DNA of 48,121 nucleotides. Source: Bacteroidota bacterium (GTDB taxonomy: Bacteria > Bacteroidota > Bacteroidia > Flavobacteriales_D > Crocinitomicaceae). The notes below the pieces were generated by a model. The model saw only the letters and a program-made list of their open reading frames with translations. It did no database searches and was not told where the DNA came from. This document shows positions 1 to 8,257 of the stretch, piece by piece. Position 1 is the first letter of the stretch; each line of letters opens with the position of its first letter. The stretch covers positions 1 to 48,121 of the forward strand of contig JAJRQQ010000067.1 in NCBI GenBank assembly GCA_024280155.1. Direction: 5' to 3'. Both the position numbers and the translations under genes were made by a program.

Positions 1-137
1 ACGTAACGTTTTATAATCAAGAAAGAAGACATACTGAAATAGGAAAAGTTCCTCCCGATGAAATGTATTATCTAAAAGCATTAGCATCTTGATATATTAA
101 TATTAACTTTATTCTGTCCTACGAATGGGGAGTATCA
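1..137 (+). mobile_element. 3' end of an IS3-family-like insertion sequence
   Basis: The left window edge carries the last codons of a transposase-like reading frame (3-92) followed by a putative right terminal inverted repeat. Read on the minus strand from position 137 the end begins TGATACTCCCCATTCGTAGG and continues into ACA. This follows the IS3/IS150-group end pattern (TG, then a CCCC block, then GGACA). Position 137 is therefore the likely outer end of the element. The rest of the element, including its left repeat and any target duplication, lies outside the window. It sits 146 bp beyond the lpxH stop codon and does not interrupt a gene visible here. Confidence 0.6.
3..92 (+). CDS. IS3-type transposase (OrfB/integrase), C-terminal fragment
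   Basis: About 29 codons are visible, open from the window edge to a TGA at 90-92. The peptide contains YNQERRHTEIGKVPPDEMYY, which resembles the extreme C-terminus of IS3-family DDE integrases (a YN..RRH..IG..PPxE pattern near the end). The catalytic DDE residues would be upstream of the window. The gene is partial only because the window starts here; I cannot tell whether it is intact. The adjoining terminal inverted repeat supports the call. Family assignment rests on this short motif, so it is moderate. Confidence 0.55.
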   Translation, partial: VTFYNQERRHTEIGKVPPDEMYYLKALAS

Positions 138-283
138 TACTCAAACAGTTGTTTAAATTCACGAATATAAATAGACACCATGCTCTTCATTTAAAACAAA
201 ATTTTAATGCTTTTATTGACTTAGAGATATGGTTTAAATAAAATCTGTATTTTTATCGGACACTAATAAATGCAAATAAATAA
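93..283. other. IS end and lpxH 3' flank, non-coding
   Basis: Up to 137 this is the right end of the insertion sequence. From 138 to 283 it is AT-rich sequence downstream of lpxH, with no convincing reading frame and no clear intrinsic terminator. Confidence 0.5.
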
Positions 284-1036
284 TCACTTCCAAACTTTCA
301 ATTCTACACCGTCTTCACCGACTTCTAAATAAGTACAGTAATTAATCCACTCTCCGAGGTTATAATACATTGAGTTTTGACCTAAATCAATTTCTAAAGG
401 CAAGTGACGATGTCCAAAGACAAAATAATCAATGTGTTGTTTGGTAAGTTCTTCTTTACAGAATTGTACCAACCATTCGTTTTCTTCACCTAAGAATTGC
501 TCGTCGTCAGAACCTGTTTTAGCCCGACTTGTTTTGGAAGACTTATCCGCCAACCAAATACCAAAATTAGGATGAAGTCGAGCAAATGACCACTGACAGA
601 ATTTATTTGCAAATACTTTTTTCAGAAATTTATACCCTTTATCTCCAGGACCTAATCCGTCTCCGTGACCAATAAAGTATTTCTTACCAAAATATTCTTT
701 TGTAATCGGTTCTCTGTGAAGAACTACACCAATTTCTTTGGGTAAATAATCAAAAATCCACATATCATGGTTTCCGGTAAAGAGAATCACAGGAATTCCT
801 TTGTCAGTGAGTTCAGCAATTTTCCCCAATAGTCGAACAAATCCTCTTGGGACTGCTCGCTTATATTCAAACCAAAAATCAAATATATCTCCGACTAAAT
901 AAATCTCTTTTGCCGATGATTCAATATGGTTCAACCAATCCACAATTTTTTTCTCACGAACTAAACTTGTTTCATAATCAGGAGCACCCAAATGAAAGTC
1001 AGAAGCAAAATATATTTTCTTTTTCGAAGAATCCAT
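284..1036 (-). CDS. lpxH: UDP-2,3-diacylglucosamine diphosphatase
   Basis: Calcineurin-like metallophosphoesterase of lipid A synthesis. It hydrolyses UDP-2,3-diacylglucosamine to lipid X and UMP on the inner face of the cytoplasmic membrane. The metal-binding motifs appear in order: SDFHLG (Asp13, His15), GDIFDFW (Asp50), GNHD (residues 88-91), GHGDG (about 123-127) and FGHRH near the C-terminus. The length of 250 aa is normal for LpxH. It is the last gene of a long minus-strand run that also holds lpxK, so two lipid A enzymes are probably co-transcribed. Its start lies 3 bp past the stop of the broken TlpA-like gene, so expression could be affected if that upstream nonsense codon causes polarity. 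Family recognition is secure; LpxH rather than another phosphoesterase is inferred from the whole motif set. Confidence 0.92.
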   Translation of the reverse strand: MDSSKKKIYFASDFHLGAPDYETSLVREKKIVDWLNHIESSAKEIYLVGDIFDFWFEYKRAVPRGFVRLLGKIAELTDKGIPVILFTGNHDMWIFDYLPKEIGVVLHREPITKEYFGKKYFIGHGDGLGPGDKGYKFLKKVFANKFCQWSFARLHPNFGIWLADKSSKTSRAKTGSDDEQFLGEENEWLVQFCKEELTKQHIDYFVFGHRHLPLEIDLGQNSMYYNLGEWINYCTYLEVGEDGVELKVWK

Positions 1037-1039
1037 TCT

Positions 1040-2149
1040 TTAGTGTCCGAATATTTTTTCTAATTCTACCGCTAAATCATGACTACGCAACTTCGTACGG
1101 ATGATATTACCGTCTTTGTCTAACAGAACCGTGTATGGAATTGAATTTACCCCATATAAACGAGCAACTTTAGCTTGCCAAAATTTTAAATCGCTGACGT
1201 GATTTGGCCAAACAAGACCATCTTTTTCTATAGCAGCTATCCATTTCGCTTTGTCCTTGTCCAAAGAAACTGAAAGAATCGTAAATCCATCATCTTTATA
1301 TTTTTTATACAAAGCAACTACAGCAGGATTTTCTCTACGACAAGGTCCACACCAAGATGCCCAGAAATCAATTAAGACAACTTTCCCTTTTAAGTCAGAA
1401 AGTTCCATCGTAGTACCATCTACTTTTGTTTACTCAAAGTCTGGAGCTGGTTTCCCTGGAGCAAATCTATCGTTTGCTTGAACTTGCTGTTTGTAAGCAT
1501 TAAATTGTTTAACCAATTTTTTTATCGTTGGCGAACCTCCAAAAGCTCGGTCTAATTGCGTAACAATTGATTCGTAAGTCGCGAAGTCAGATTTTACATC
1601 GATAGAATTTAATGCAGGATAAAGAGCTGGAGAATTAGTATTGCTTCGAATGAAATTCGTTTGATTATTTTGAAAACGTTCCCCTTGTAAGCGCATCGTC
1701 TTATTTATCTCATCTTTTTTTGCTGGGTCTGTTTCGTTCTTCAATTCTTGTTGTGCAAGTGCAATCCTACCAGCCCAAGCATCTTGTTCACGGATAAATT
1801 TATGCATATTGTGTGACTCAGTAGAATTTACAATGTTTAAAAACTGGTCAAGGTTAGAACCATCGCCGTAAATCTGAAATTCACTGTTTGGTTTTAATAT
1901 GATATGTATAGGATATTTTTTCACTACGACAGAATAGTAGTCAGGAGCGGGTACACTTCCTTTTAATGTGAAATTTCCATCTTTTTGCATAGGAGCACTG
2001 ATGTGAGTGACTGTTTTTCCGTTGACATTCTGGACGAGGTAAACCGAATCTGTACCTGAATTAAAAATGTTTCCTGTAATGTTTACATTAATTTGTGCAA
2101 ATGAACTTAATGCAATTAATGATGAGATTAAGAATAATGTAATTTTCAT
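1040..2149 (-). pseudogene. DUF4369/TlpA-like thioredoxin protein split by an in-frame TAA
   Basis: Two adjacent reading frames in the same phase form one protein interrupted by a single stop. The N-terminal part (1430-2149, 239 codons) has a signal peptide (MKITLFLISSLIALSSFA) and a DUF4369-like beta domain followed by a helical region, and ends ...KPAPDFE. A TAA at 1430-1432 follows. The frame then continues TKVDGTT into the thioredoxin domain (ATG at 1406-1408), with WCGPC active-site motif and cis-Pro loop SIPYT. Without the stop the protein would be 369 aa, close to the intact paralogue just upstream in transcription order. A CAA-to-TAA transition would explain it. The C-terminal piece alone has no signal peptide, so it could not reach the periplasm. 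It is a nonsense pseudogene, a base-calling error, or a read-through gene; the sequence cannot separate these. Confidence 0.8.
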
Positions 2150-2158
2150 AATTTAATT

Positions 2159-3331
2159 TTAATTTGGCATCAACTCTTTCAATTTTTGTTCCAAAGAAGA
2201 ACCTCTTAATCCAGTGGCAATAATTTTCCCTTCTTTATCAATAAGAACAGTGTGAGGGATAGAATTAAACCCATAAAGTTCAATCATCGGAGAATCCCAT
2301 TGCATCAAATCACTCACGTGGTTTGGCCAAGAAAGGTTGTCTTTTTTGATTGCGGCTTTCCAAGCATCTAATTTTTTATCAAGTGAAACAGAATAAACGG
2401 TAAATCCTTTGTTTTTATACATTTCATACAAACGAACCAAGTTTGGATTCTCTCTTCTACATGGACTACACCATGATGCCCAAAAGTCAATTAAGACATA
2501 TTGCCCCTTCAAAGAAGAAAGACGAATCTCTTTTCCGTCAGGATTATTCAAAGCAATTTCAGGAGCTATTTTATCTCCAGAATTCATTTCGCTAAATTTA
2601 TTATATCCTTCTTCAATTTGATAAACTTGATTTGCAAGTGTCATTGTTAAAGGAGAATCAGGAAATTCTTTTTCGAAAGCAGCGCTCACTTTTTTAAGAA
2701 CATCTAAATTTTTTGGATCCCAATATTCAAATCCCATTGTAGGAGTTGCAGAAGAAGATAATACAAGGTTGAATGGATTAGAAGGATCGCTATTCATCTT
2801 TTGAATTGCAAAGTCATCAACAATGCCTTTCATTACGAGGTATTTTTCTGTTAATTCTTTATCACTAACGGTTCCTTGCAATTTGATTAATTCTTCTTGA
2901 TCTTTATGAAATACAGCATATTTAGCCATGTATTCTGTCATTACATCAGCCCATTTTGTGCCAGTTACGATTGGTTTTGTTTCGTACGTAGCTAAGTCTC
3001 CTGTGATTTCAACTCTATCTTGAGGAACGAGTGTTAAAGGAATAATTTTTCCTTTTTCATCTCCAATTCTTAGTTGGTACATTCCAAAACCTGGGATATT
3101 TCCGACCATTTTAAAGAACCCATTTTCATCGGCTTTATTTTCTGAGATACTCACTTGACCTTTTTCTGTCAATGCTTCTAAGTAGAACGTTTTATTCTCC
3201 GCACCTTTTATTGTGCCTTGAACGGCAAAGTTATCGCCATTTTCTAAGGGGATGTTTTCTACACTTTTATCATCACTACAAGAAACAAGTATGAGTGAAA
3301 TAAATAATAGTCCTAAAATTCGATTGATCAT
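2159..3331 (-). CDS. DUF4369-TlpA family disulfide reductase lipoprotein
   Basis: Predicted lipoprotein thioredoxin of the cell envelope. A lipoprotein signal (MINRILGLLFISLILVSC, lipobox LVSC with Cys18) is followed by a DUF4369-type beta domain (roughly residues 30-130), a helical middle region, and a C-terminal TlpA/AhpC-TSA thioredoxin fold (about 255-390) with the redox motif WCSPC and the cis-Pro segment SIPHT. Such proteins are thought to reduce or exchange disulfides in the periplasm; the substrate is unknown. Length 390 aa is typical. It lies 9 bp upstream of a broken paralogue and 33 bp downstream of gatB, so tandem duplication within the operon is likely. The start is chosen because it gives a complete lipoprotein signal. 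Confidence 0.88.
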   Translation of the reverse strand: MINRILGLLFISLILVSCSDDKSVENIPLENGDNFAVQGTIKGAENKTFYLEALTEKGQVSISENKADENGFFKMVGNIPGFGMYQLRIGDEKGKIIPLTLVPQDRVEITGDLATYETKPIVTGTKWADVMTEYMAKYAVFHKDQEELIKLQGTVSDKELTEKYLVMKGIVDDFAIQKMNSDPSNPFNLVLSSSATPTMGFEYWDPKNLDVLKKVSAAFEKEFPDSPLTMTLANQVYQIEEGYNKFSEMNSGDKIAPEIALNNPDGKEIRLSSLKGQYVLIDFWASWCSPCRRENPNLVRLYEMYKNKGFTVYSVSLDKKLDAWKAAIKKDNLSWPNHVSDLMQWDSPMIELYGFNSIPHTVLIDKEGKIIATGLRGSSLEQKLKELMPN

Positions 3332-3364
3332 TCTGTTGGAATTAGTGTGTCGTTTAACACGTAT

Positions 3365-4825
3365 TTATAAATTGTCTAATGTCTTACGCATTAATTGATT
3401 CGCTGCTTTTGGATCGGCTTTTCCTTTGGATATTTTCATCAATTGTCCCATGAAGAACCCCGTTAATTTTTTATCCCCATTTTTATAACGATCGGCTTCG
3501 TCAGGATTATTTTTAATCACTTGATTGATGTATTCTAAAATAGAATCTTCATCAGAATCTTGAATTAAATTCAATCGTTCAGCTATTTTTATTGGAGAAT
3601 CGTTCGGATTCTCAATTAAAGCCGGGAAAACTTTTTGTGAAGAAATTGTAGAAGAGATCTTTCCTTCGTCAATAATTGCAATCAATTCACTCAATGTTTT
3701 TGCAGAAATAGGAAATTCATTCATTTCCAATCCTTTCTCGTTCAAAAATGACTTCACATCTCCCATGAGAAGGTTTGCTGCACCTTTATACTTCTTTGTA
3801 AAAGAAATCATTTCGTCATAAAACAATGCGATTTCTTTTGTGTCAGTAATGTTAGATGCATCGTACTCTGAAAGTCCACATTCTTTGGTGTATTTTAAAA
3901 ATAAATCACGTGGAAGGGCTGGCATTTCAGCTTTGATAGCTTCAATTTGTTTCTCGTCGACCGTTATAGGCAATAAATCTGGCTCAGGAAAGAATCGATA
4001 ATCATTTGCCGCTTCTTTCGAACGCATTGAAATTGTTGTGTTTTTTAAGGCGTCATAAGAACGGGTGTCTTGCTCAACGATGATTCCTTTCTCTACAAGT
4101 TTAATTTGGCGGTTGATTTCAAATTCAATGGCTTTCTGAACGTTACGAATTGAGTTCATGTTTTTAACTTCAACTCGACGACCGTATTCTTTAGCACCTT
4201 TTAGCATTACCGAGATGTTGGCATCACAACGCAAAGATGATTCTTCCATATTCCCATCACAAATGTCAAGGTATCGAACTAGTTTTCGCACTTCTGTCAC
4301 ATAGTTGTAAGCCTCTTTTGAACTCCGGATTTCTGGTTCAGAAACAATTTCAATCAAAGGTACACCTGCACGATTCAAATCAACTAACGTATCGTGAACG
4401 TCCACATCATGAATGCTTTTACCAGCATCCTCTTCCATGTGAATACGCGTTAAATTAATCGATTTCTCTTTTCCTTCATCGTCCTTGATGTAAATCTTCC
4501 CATTCGTACAAATAGGCGTATGATCTTGTGTGATTTGGTATCCCTTTGGTAAATCGGGATAGAAATAATTCTTACGATCAAATTTTTGAAAAGGCGTAAT
4601 ATCAGCACCACAAGCAATTCCCATTTTGATTGCGTATTCTATGGTTTTCTTATTCATTTTCGGTAAAGTACCAGGATGCCCTAATGAAATAACACTGATA
4701 TTCGTATTTGGATTTGAACCAAATTCATTCTTATCCGAAGAATAGGCTTTACTCTTGGTTAACATTTGCGCATGAACTTCTAGTCCAATTACGACTTGGT
4801 ATTTTGATCTAATTTCTTCCGTCAT
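3365..4825 (-). CDS. gatB: Asp-tRNA(Asn)/Glu-tRNA(Gln) amidotransferase subunit B
   Basis: Subunit B of the GatCAB amidotransferase, which converts Glu-tRNA(Gln) (and Asp-tRNA(Asn)) to the amidated form in the cytoplasm, using ammonia released by GatA. Characteristic family blocks are visible: VVIGLEVHAQ near the start, LPKGYQITQ, AGVPLIEIVSEPE, MRSKEAANDYRFFPEPDLLP, and a C-terminal YqeY-like tail (FFMGQLMKISKGKADP) that binds tRNA. The length of 486 aa is usual. gatA and gatC are not in the window. It starts 1 bp after the purine nucleoside phosphorylase stop codon, so the two are translationally close and in one operon. Confidence 0.96.
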   Translation of the reverse strand: MTEEIRSKYQVVIGLEVHAQMLTKSKAYSSDKNEFGSNPNTNISVISLGHPGTLPKMNKKTIEYAIKMGIACGADITPFQKFDRKNYFYPDLPKGYQITQDHTPICTNGKIYIKDDEGKEKSINLTRIHMEEDAGKSIHDVDVHDTLVDLNRAGVPLIEIVSEPEIRSSKEAYNYVTEVRKLVRYLDICDGNMEESSLRCDANISVMLKGAKEYGRRVEVKNMNSIRNVQKAIEFEINRQIKLVEKGIIVEQDTRSYDALKNTTISMRSKEAANDYRFFPEPDLLPITVDEKQIEAIKAEMPALPRDLFLKYTKECGLSEYDASNITDTKEIALFYDEMISFTKKYKGAANLLMGDVKSFLNEKGLEMNEFPISAKTLSELIAIIDEGKISSTISSQKVFPALIENPNDSPIKIAERLNLIQDSDEDSILEYINQVIKNNPDEADRYKNGDKKLTGFFMGQLMKISKGKADPKAANQLMRKTLDNL

Positions 4826-4826
4826 T

Positions 4827-5639
4827 TTAAACGCGAGATATGAGTTCTTTCATGATGATGGTCATTTTAGGCTCTTGTCTGTTAGCCACTTCAATGACAT
4901 CTTGTAAACTTGTTTCTTGAATCATTCCGGGTACACCTAAATCTGTTACGATAGAAATCGCAAAGCAAGGAATGTCCATGTGACGAGCAACGATAACTTC
5001 AGGAACGGTTGACATTCCAACAGCATCAGCACCAATTGCACGAACGTATTTATATTCTGCAGGTGTTTCCAAAGTTGGCCCAGTTAATCCTGCATAAGTT
5101 CCTTGAGAAACTTTAATGTTATTTTCTTTGGCAATAGTTTTTGCCAATTCAATCATTTTTGCGTCATACGTTTTCATCATATCAGGAAAACGTGGACCTA
5201 GTTCATCGATGTTTTTTCCAATCAGTGGATGAGCAGGGAAGAGGTCAATGTGATCATCTAAGATCATAATTTCTCCTACTTCAAAGTCTGGATTCACTCC
5301 ACCTGATGCATTACTTACAAATAAACGTTCAATTTCTAAGAACTTCATCACACGTACAGGGAAAGTAACTTCTTTCATTGTATAACCTTCGTAAAAATGG
5401 AAACGCCCTTGCATTGCAACAACTTGTTTTCCTCCTAATTCTCCAAAGATTAATTTTCCAGAATGACTTTCGACTGTAGAAACAGGGAAGTTAGGAATAT
5501 CTTCGTAAGCAATTTCATCAATGATATTTATTTCGTTGACTAATCCACCTAATCCAGTTCCTAAAATAATTCCAATAGATGGTTTTACGTTTGTGCGAGA
5601 TTTTATGTAATCTGCAGATTCTTTAAATTTCGTTAACAT
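4827..5639 (-). CDS. punA: Purine nucleoside phosphorylase
   Basis: Trimeric-type (PNP/MTAP family) purine nucleoside phosphorylase: cleaves inosine and guanosine with phosphate to free base and ribose-1-phosphate in purine salvage. Visible motifs are GIILGTGLGGL near residue 25 (phosphate loop), VESHSGKLIFGELGGKQVV, MQGRFHFYEGY, FVSNASGGVNP, and AVGMSTVPEVIVARH (purine pocket region). 270 aa is standard. Its 5' end overlaps the 3' end of lpxK by 17 nt and its stop lies 1 bp before gatB, showing tight operon packing. MTA phosphorylase is the alternative, but length and motifs favour PNP. Confidence 0.93.
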   Translation of the reverse strand: MLTKFKESADYIKSRTNVKPSIGIILGTGLGGLVNEINIIDEIAYEDIPNFPVSTVESHSGKLIFGELGGKQVVAMQGRFHFYEGYTMKEVTFPVRVMKFLEIERLFVSNASGGVNPDFEVGEIMILDDHIDLFPAHPLIGKNIDELGPRFPDMMKTYDAKMIELAKTIAKENNIKVSQGTYAGLTGPTLETPAEYKYVRAIGADAVGMSTVPEVIVARHMDIPCFAISIVTDLGVPGMIQETSLQDVIEVANRQEPKMTIIMKELISRV

Positions 5640-6651
5640 ACTCGTTTATATATAAGTTAAATTGTTCTTCTTCGTTAATAATTGTCTTTATCGGTTGATA
5701 AAACCATGGATATTCTTCGTTTAGGGTTTCTTTGAAATTCTTAAGTCTCATGAAATCCTTTTCGGTTGTAACGATGATTTTATTACCGTTAGCAAATGTA
5801 TCAAATTTTTGATGAATTTTCACTATATCTGAAGGAGTGAATACGTGATGGTCGTTAAATTGTAAAAGTTTAACATTAAAATCTTTACTTAAATGCTCAA
5901 ATAAAGGAGTTGGATTCCCTATTCCGGCAACCAACAATATATTTTCGATTGAAGAAATTAAGTTGGCGTAAAATGGTTTTAGTTTTGAGTATTCAATTCT
6001 AGAAAAGAAAATTCTTTCAGGATTAAAATCAATTTTTTCTCTAATGGATTTCATTTCATTTTTGCTAATACTCGATGGGCATTTACTGATGATAATACAT
6101 TCTGCACGTTTTATACCTTTTCGACTTTCTCTTAAATTCCCTGCGGGGAGAATGAAGTCTGAATAAAATGGATGGCTGTAATCTGAAATAATGATGTTTA
6201 GTCCAGCTTTTACGGCTCTGTGTTGGAAAGCATCGTCTAAAATAATTACTCCTGTTTGTGGAGCAGTTTGAAGAATATAATCGATTCCTTTTTTACGTTT
6301 CTCTGCAACTACTACTTTAATTTTTTTTCCGTATTTACTCTTGTAGAACAAAGGTTCATCTCCAACTTCCAATGCCGTTGAAGAATTTTGCACTTCTTTT
6401 AAGCCTTTGGTTTCTCGCCCATAACCACGACTTAAAGTTGCAATGCTTTTATTTGAACTTAGAATTAACTCAATGAGTAAATCAACATGAGGCGTTTTAC
6501 CTGTTCCTCCGGTAGAAAGGTTTCCGACACAAATGGATTTTACAGGGATTTTATACGATTGAAAGTAACCAAAATCATAGCATTTATTTCGAAGAAAGGT
6601 AATTGCCCCATAAATCCAACTGAATGGCAAAAGAAGTAACCTAAAATTCAT
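5623..6651 (-). CDS. lpxK: Tetraacyldisaccharide 4'-kinase
   Basis: Inner-membrane kinase that phosphorylates the 4' position of the lipid A disaccharide precursor. The N-terminal hydrophobic segment (about residues 4-20) fits its membrane association. The unusual P-loop of the family is present (VGNLSTGGTGKTP, GGTGKTP at 48-54), followed by SRGYGR, GDEPLF, and ILDDAFQHR (the DDxFQH motif near residue 140). Length 342 aa is typical. It starts 18 bp after the DUF4956 gene and overlaps the phosphorylase gene. Together with lpxH at the end of the same run, this makes the operon partly a lipid A operon. Confidence 0.95.
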   Translation of the reverse strand: MNFRLLLLPFSWIYGAITFLRNKCYDFGYFQSYKIPVKSICVGNLSTGGTGKTPHVDLLIELILSSNKSIATLSRGYGRETKGLKEVQNSSTALEVGDEPLFYKSKYGKKIKVVVAEKRKKGIDYILQTAPQTGVIILDDAFQHRAVKAGLNIIISDYSHPFYSDFILPAGNLRESRKGIKRAECIIISKCPSSISKNEMKSIREKIDFNPERIFFSRIEYSKLKPFYANLISSIENILLVAGIGNPTPLFEHLSKDFNVKLLQFNDHHVFTPSDIVKIHQKFDTFANGNKIIVTTEKDFMRLKNFKETLNEEYPWFYQPIKTIINEEEQFNLYINEYVNEI

Positions 6652-6669
6652 GCTATTTTAAAATATTAA

Positions 6670-7332
6670 TTATTCGTTATGGTAATCTGACATTGTTTGT
6701 TCTTCTGCGTAATAAAAAATTCGAACATTTGCTGTATCATCAAGGAAATTGATTTTTCCAATATCAAAGTGGTGTAGGTTAAGCCCCGTTCTTGCTTCGA
6801 TGTCTTTTTTCATTTCTTCGTGCTTGTCTGGTGTAATCAGATCAATACGTTCATAGACAATTGTCTTTCGAGTTAAGTGTTTTACCAACCATTTGTACTC
6901 AATAATATAAGTAACAATTACAACCGTTATATTCACAGTTGCCATTTCAGCAATACTAATTTTATTGGATGCTAGAGAATTAACTACACTGACACCAATA
7001 ACGAGGAAAAGATAGGTCATTTCCTTAATTTCGATGGCATCGGTTCGGTAACGAATAATCCCAAAAATGGCAAATAAACCAAGTCCCATTCCAGTATCGA
7101 TGTCTAATTTTTTTAAACTAAATAACAGGAAGAAAGTGGTGAGACCAATAAGGTAATAGGTGAAGAGATAATCCTTTCTTTTTGTAATTGGGTAATAAAG
7201 ATAACGTATGATGATTGTGATAACGATTAAATTAATCACAAGGCGCAACATCAACGTGTAAAAGTCTTCATCGAACCAAGTAAGGTTGAAAAAATCAGAA
7301 ATAGGATCTAAAATTATACTAAGTAACATCAT
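6670..7332 (-). CDS. DUF4956 membrane protein
   Basis: 220-residue integral membrane protein of the DUF4956 family, function unknown. Hydrophobic helices are visible at about residues 30-47, 55-72, 80-95 (with the conserved-looking GMGLGLFAIFGIIRYRTDAI, an RYRTD loop), 103-120 and 128-145, followed by a soluble C-terminal domain of about 70 residues. Its start overlaps the 3' end of the VTC-domain gene by 14 nt. The pairing of a VTC-like domain protein with DUF4956 recurs in bacteria and suggests a joint membrane-associated role, possibly polyphosphate synthesis or translocation; that role is inference. I cannot assign a reaction. Confidence 0.85.
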   Translation of the reverse strand: MMLLSIILDPISDFFNLTWFDEDFYTLMLRLVINLIVITIIIRYLYYPITKRKDYLFTYYLIGLTTFFLLFSLKKLDIDTGMGLGLFAIFGIIRYRTDAIEIKEMTYLFLVIGVSVVNSLASNKISIAEMATVNITVVIVTYIIEYKWLVKHLTRKTIVYERIDLITPDKHEEMKKDIEARTGLNLHHFDIGKINFLDDTANVRIFYYAEEQTMSDYHNE

Positions 7333-8092
7333 TTTGTAGTTTTTGTAGTTTTAATAGTTTCTTCTTGAAACGGTTGTATTTAATATTTTTCACTCCATAA
7401 AGCATAATTACTCCGATGGTGTATTTACTAATTTTTAATGGTCTTATTCTTCGATTCTTCATAGCCTGATAGAACGGAGAATTTCGCATTGCTTTACCTT
7501 GTTTTAATTCTGCAATTACGATATCACTCACTTTTTCCGTTTTATCTTTCCAAATAAAAGTCAAATCTAAATCAATTGTTAATCGTTCGTTCATTGCTTT
7601 GTTTACAAAAGTTAAACGACTAAAATTATTCAATAGCGAAGGTACTAATTTTCCACCATTAATTCCTGTACTTTTCACAAAATCAGCATCCTCCTCTGAC
7701 ATGTCGATTGGGATATCCGTAACACGTATTCTGCTCTTATCTGTTCTACCTTTATTTTTGTGTTTTACCTCTAGGAATGCAAGGTTAGAATTGACATATT
7801 TTCTATATCTAACTTTAAAACGGTCCACACGTTTGTTGTGATGGTCGAAATAAAAAGTAAAATCTTCATCGTCGAAATATAAACTCTTGTACTCCGAAAG
7901 TAAAATACCATCAACATTTAGTAAGAAATAATCTTTCTTTAATTCAGGGAGTGTATCGAGAAGTGTCTCTATCGTGAAAACGAATTTTGTGTCTACACGA
8001 TTCATTAATTGTACTGTATCCATTTCGGATAAAGTAATCGGATCAAATGATTCTGCTATTTTTTGTATTTTTTCGATAGACATTCTTAACAA
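7319..8092 (-). CDS. VTC domain (polyphosphate polymerase-like) protein
   Basis: Soluble 257-aa protein with features of the VTC catalytic domain, which in yeast Vtc4 makes polyphosphate from ATP within a tunnel of basic residues. Visible are LMNRVDTKFVF (25-40 region), YKSLYFDD, a basic strand RFKVRYRKY (about 91-99), LEVKHKNKGRTDKSRI (about 107-122) and a late acidic strand IAELKQGK. The alternation of Arg/Lys and Glu on beta-strands is what the triphosphate-tunnel fold requires. No SPX domain is present. It is first in the minus-strand run, divergent from the aminotransferase. The alternative start MSIEKIQ, three codons in, is equally possible. Activity is inferred from family only. Confidence 0.83.
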   Translation of the reverse strand: MLRMSIEKIQKIAESFDPITLSEMDTVQLMNRVDTKFVFTIETLLDTLPELKKDYFLLNVDGILLSEYKSLYFDDEDFTFYFDHHNKRVDRFKVRYRKYVNSNLAFLEVKHKNKGRTDKSRIRVTDIPIDMSEEDADFVKSTGINGGKLVPSLLNNFSRLTFVNKAMNERLTIDLDLTFIWKDKTEKVSDIVIAELKQGKAMRNSPFYQAMKNRRIRPLKISKYTIGVIMLYGVKNIKYNRFKKKLLKLQKLQNDVT

Positions 8093-8199
8093 AATTAAGA
8101 GAAACTATGTGAAAAGAAAGGGAAACTAAGATTAATTAAGAATTAAGTTAAAGTTAAAGTTAATTAAATTGCATACTCTTCATAAGAATCCAAGAATAA

Positions 8200-8207
8200 T
8201 AGTTTTG
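8200..8207 (+). promoter_or_regulatory. -7 box TAGTTTTG for the aminotransferase gene
   Basis: TAGTTTTG fits the Bacteroidota -7 consensus TAnnTTTG and lies 50 bp before the ATG at 8258. The nearest upstream TTG is 28 bp away, longer than usual, so the -33 element is weak or absent. Confidence 0.45.
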
Positions 8208-8257
8208 TTTTAAGATTATTTTATAAGGGATGATTAACTTTATAAAAAAAAAGGAAA

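Noticed and set aside
257-267. 11-mer TCGGACACTAA also present inverted at 1040-1050
   Set aside because: One copy is simply the end of the TlpA-like coding region (codons for G-H-stop); a single short match in AT-rich DNA is weak evidence for a repeat or insertion-sequence end.
847-1104. Plus-strand frame of 85 aa over lpxH
   Set aside because: Antisense to a well-supported lpxH and to the TlpA-like gene; no recognisable domain.
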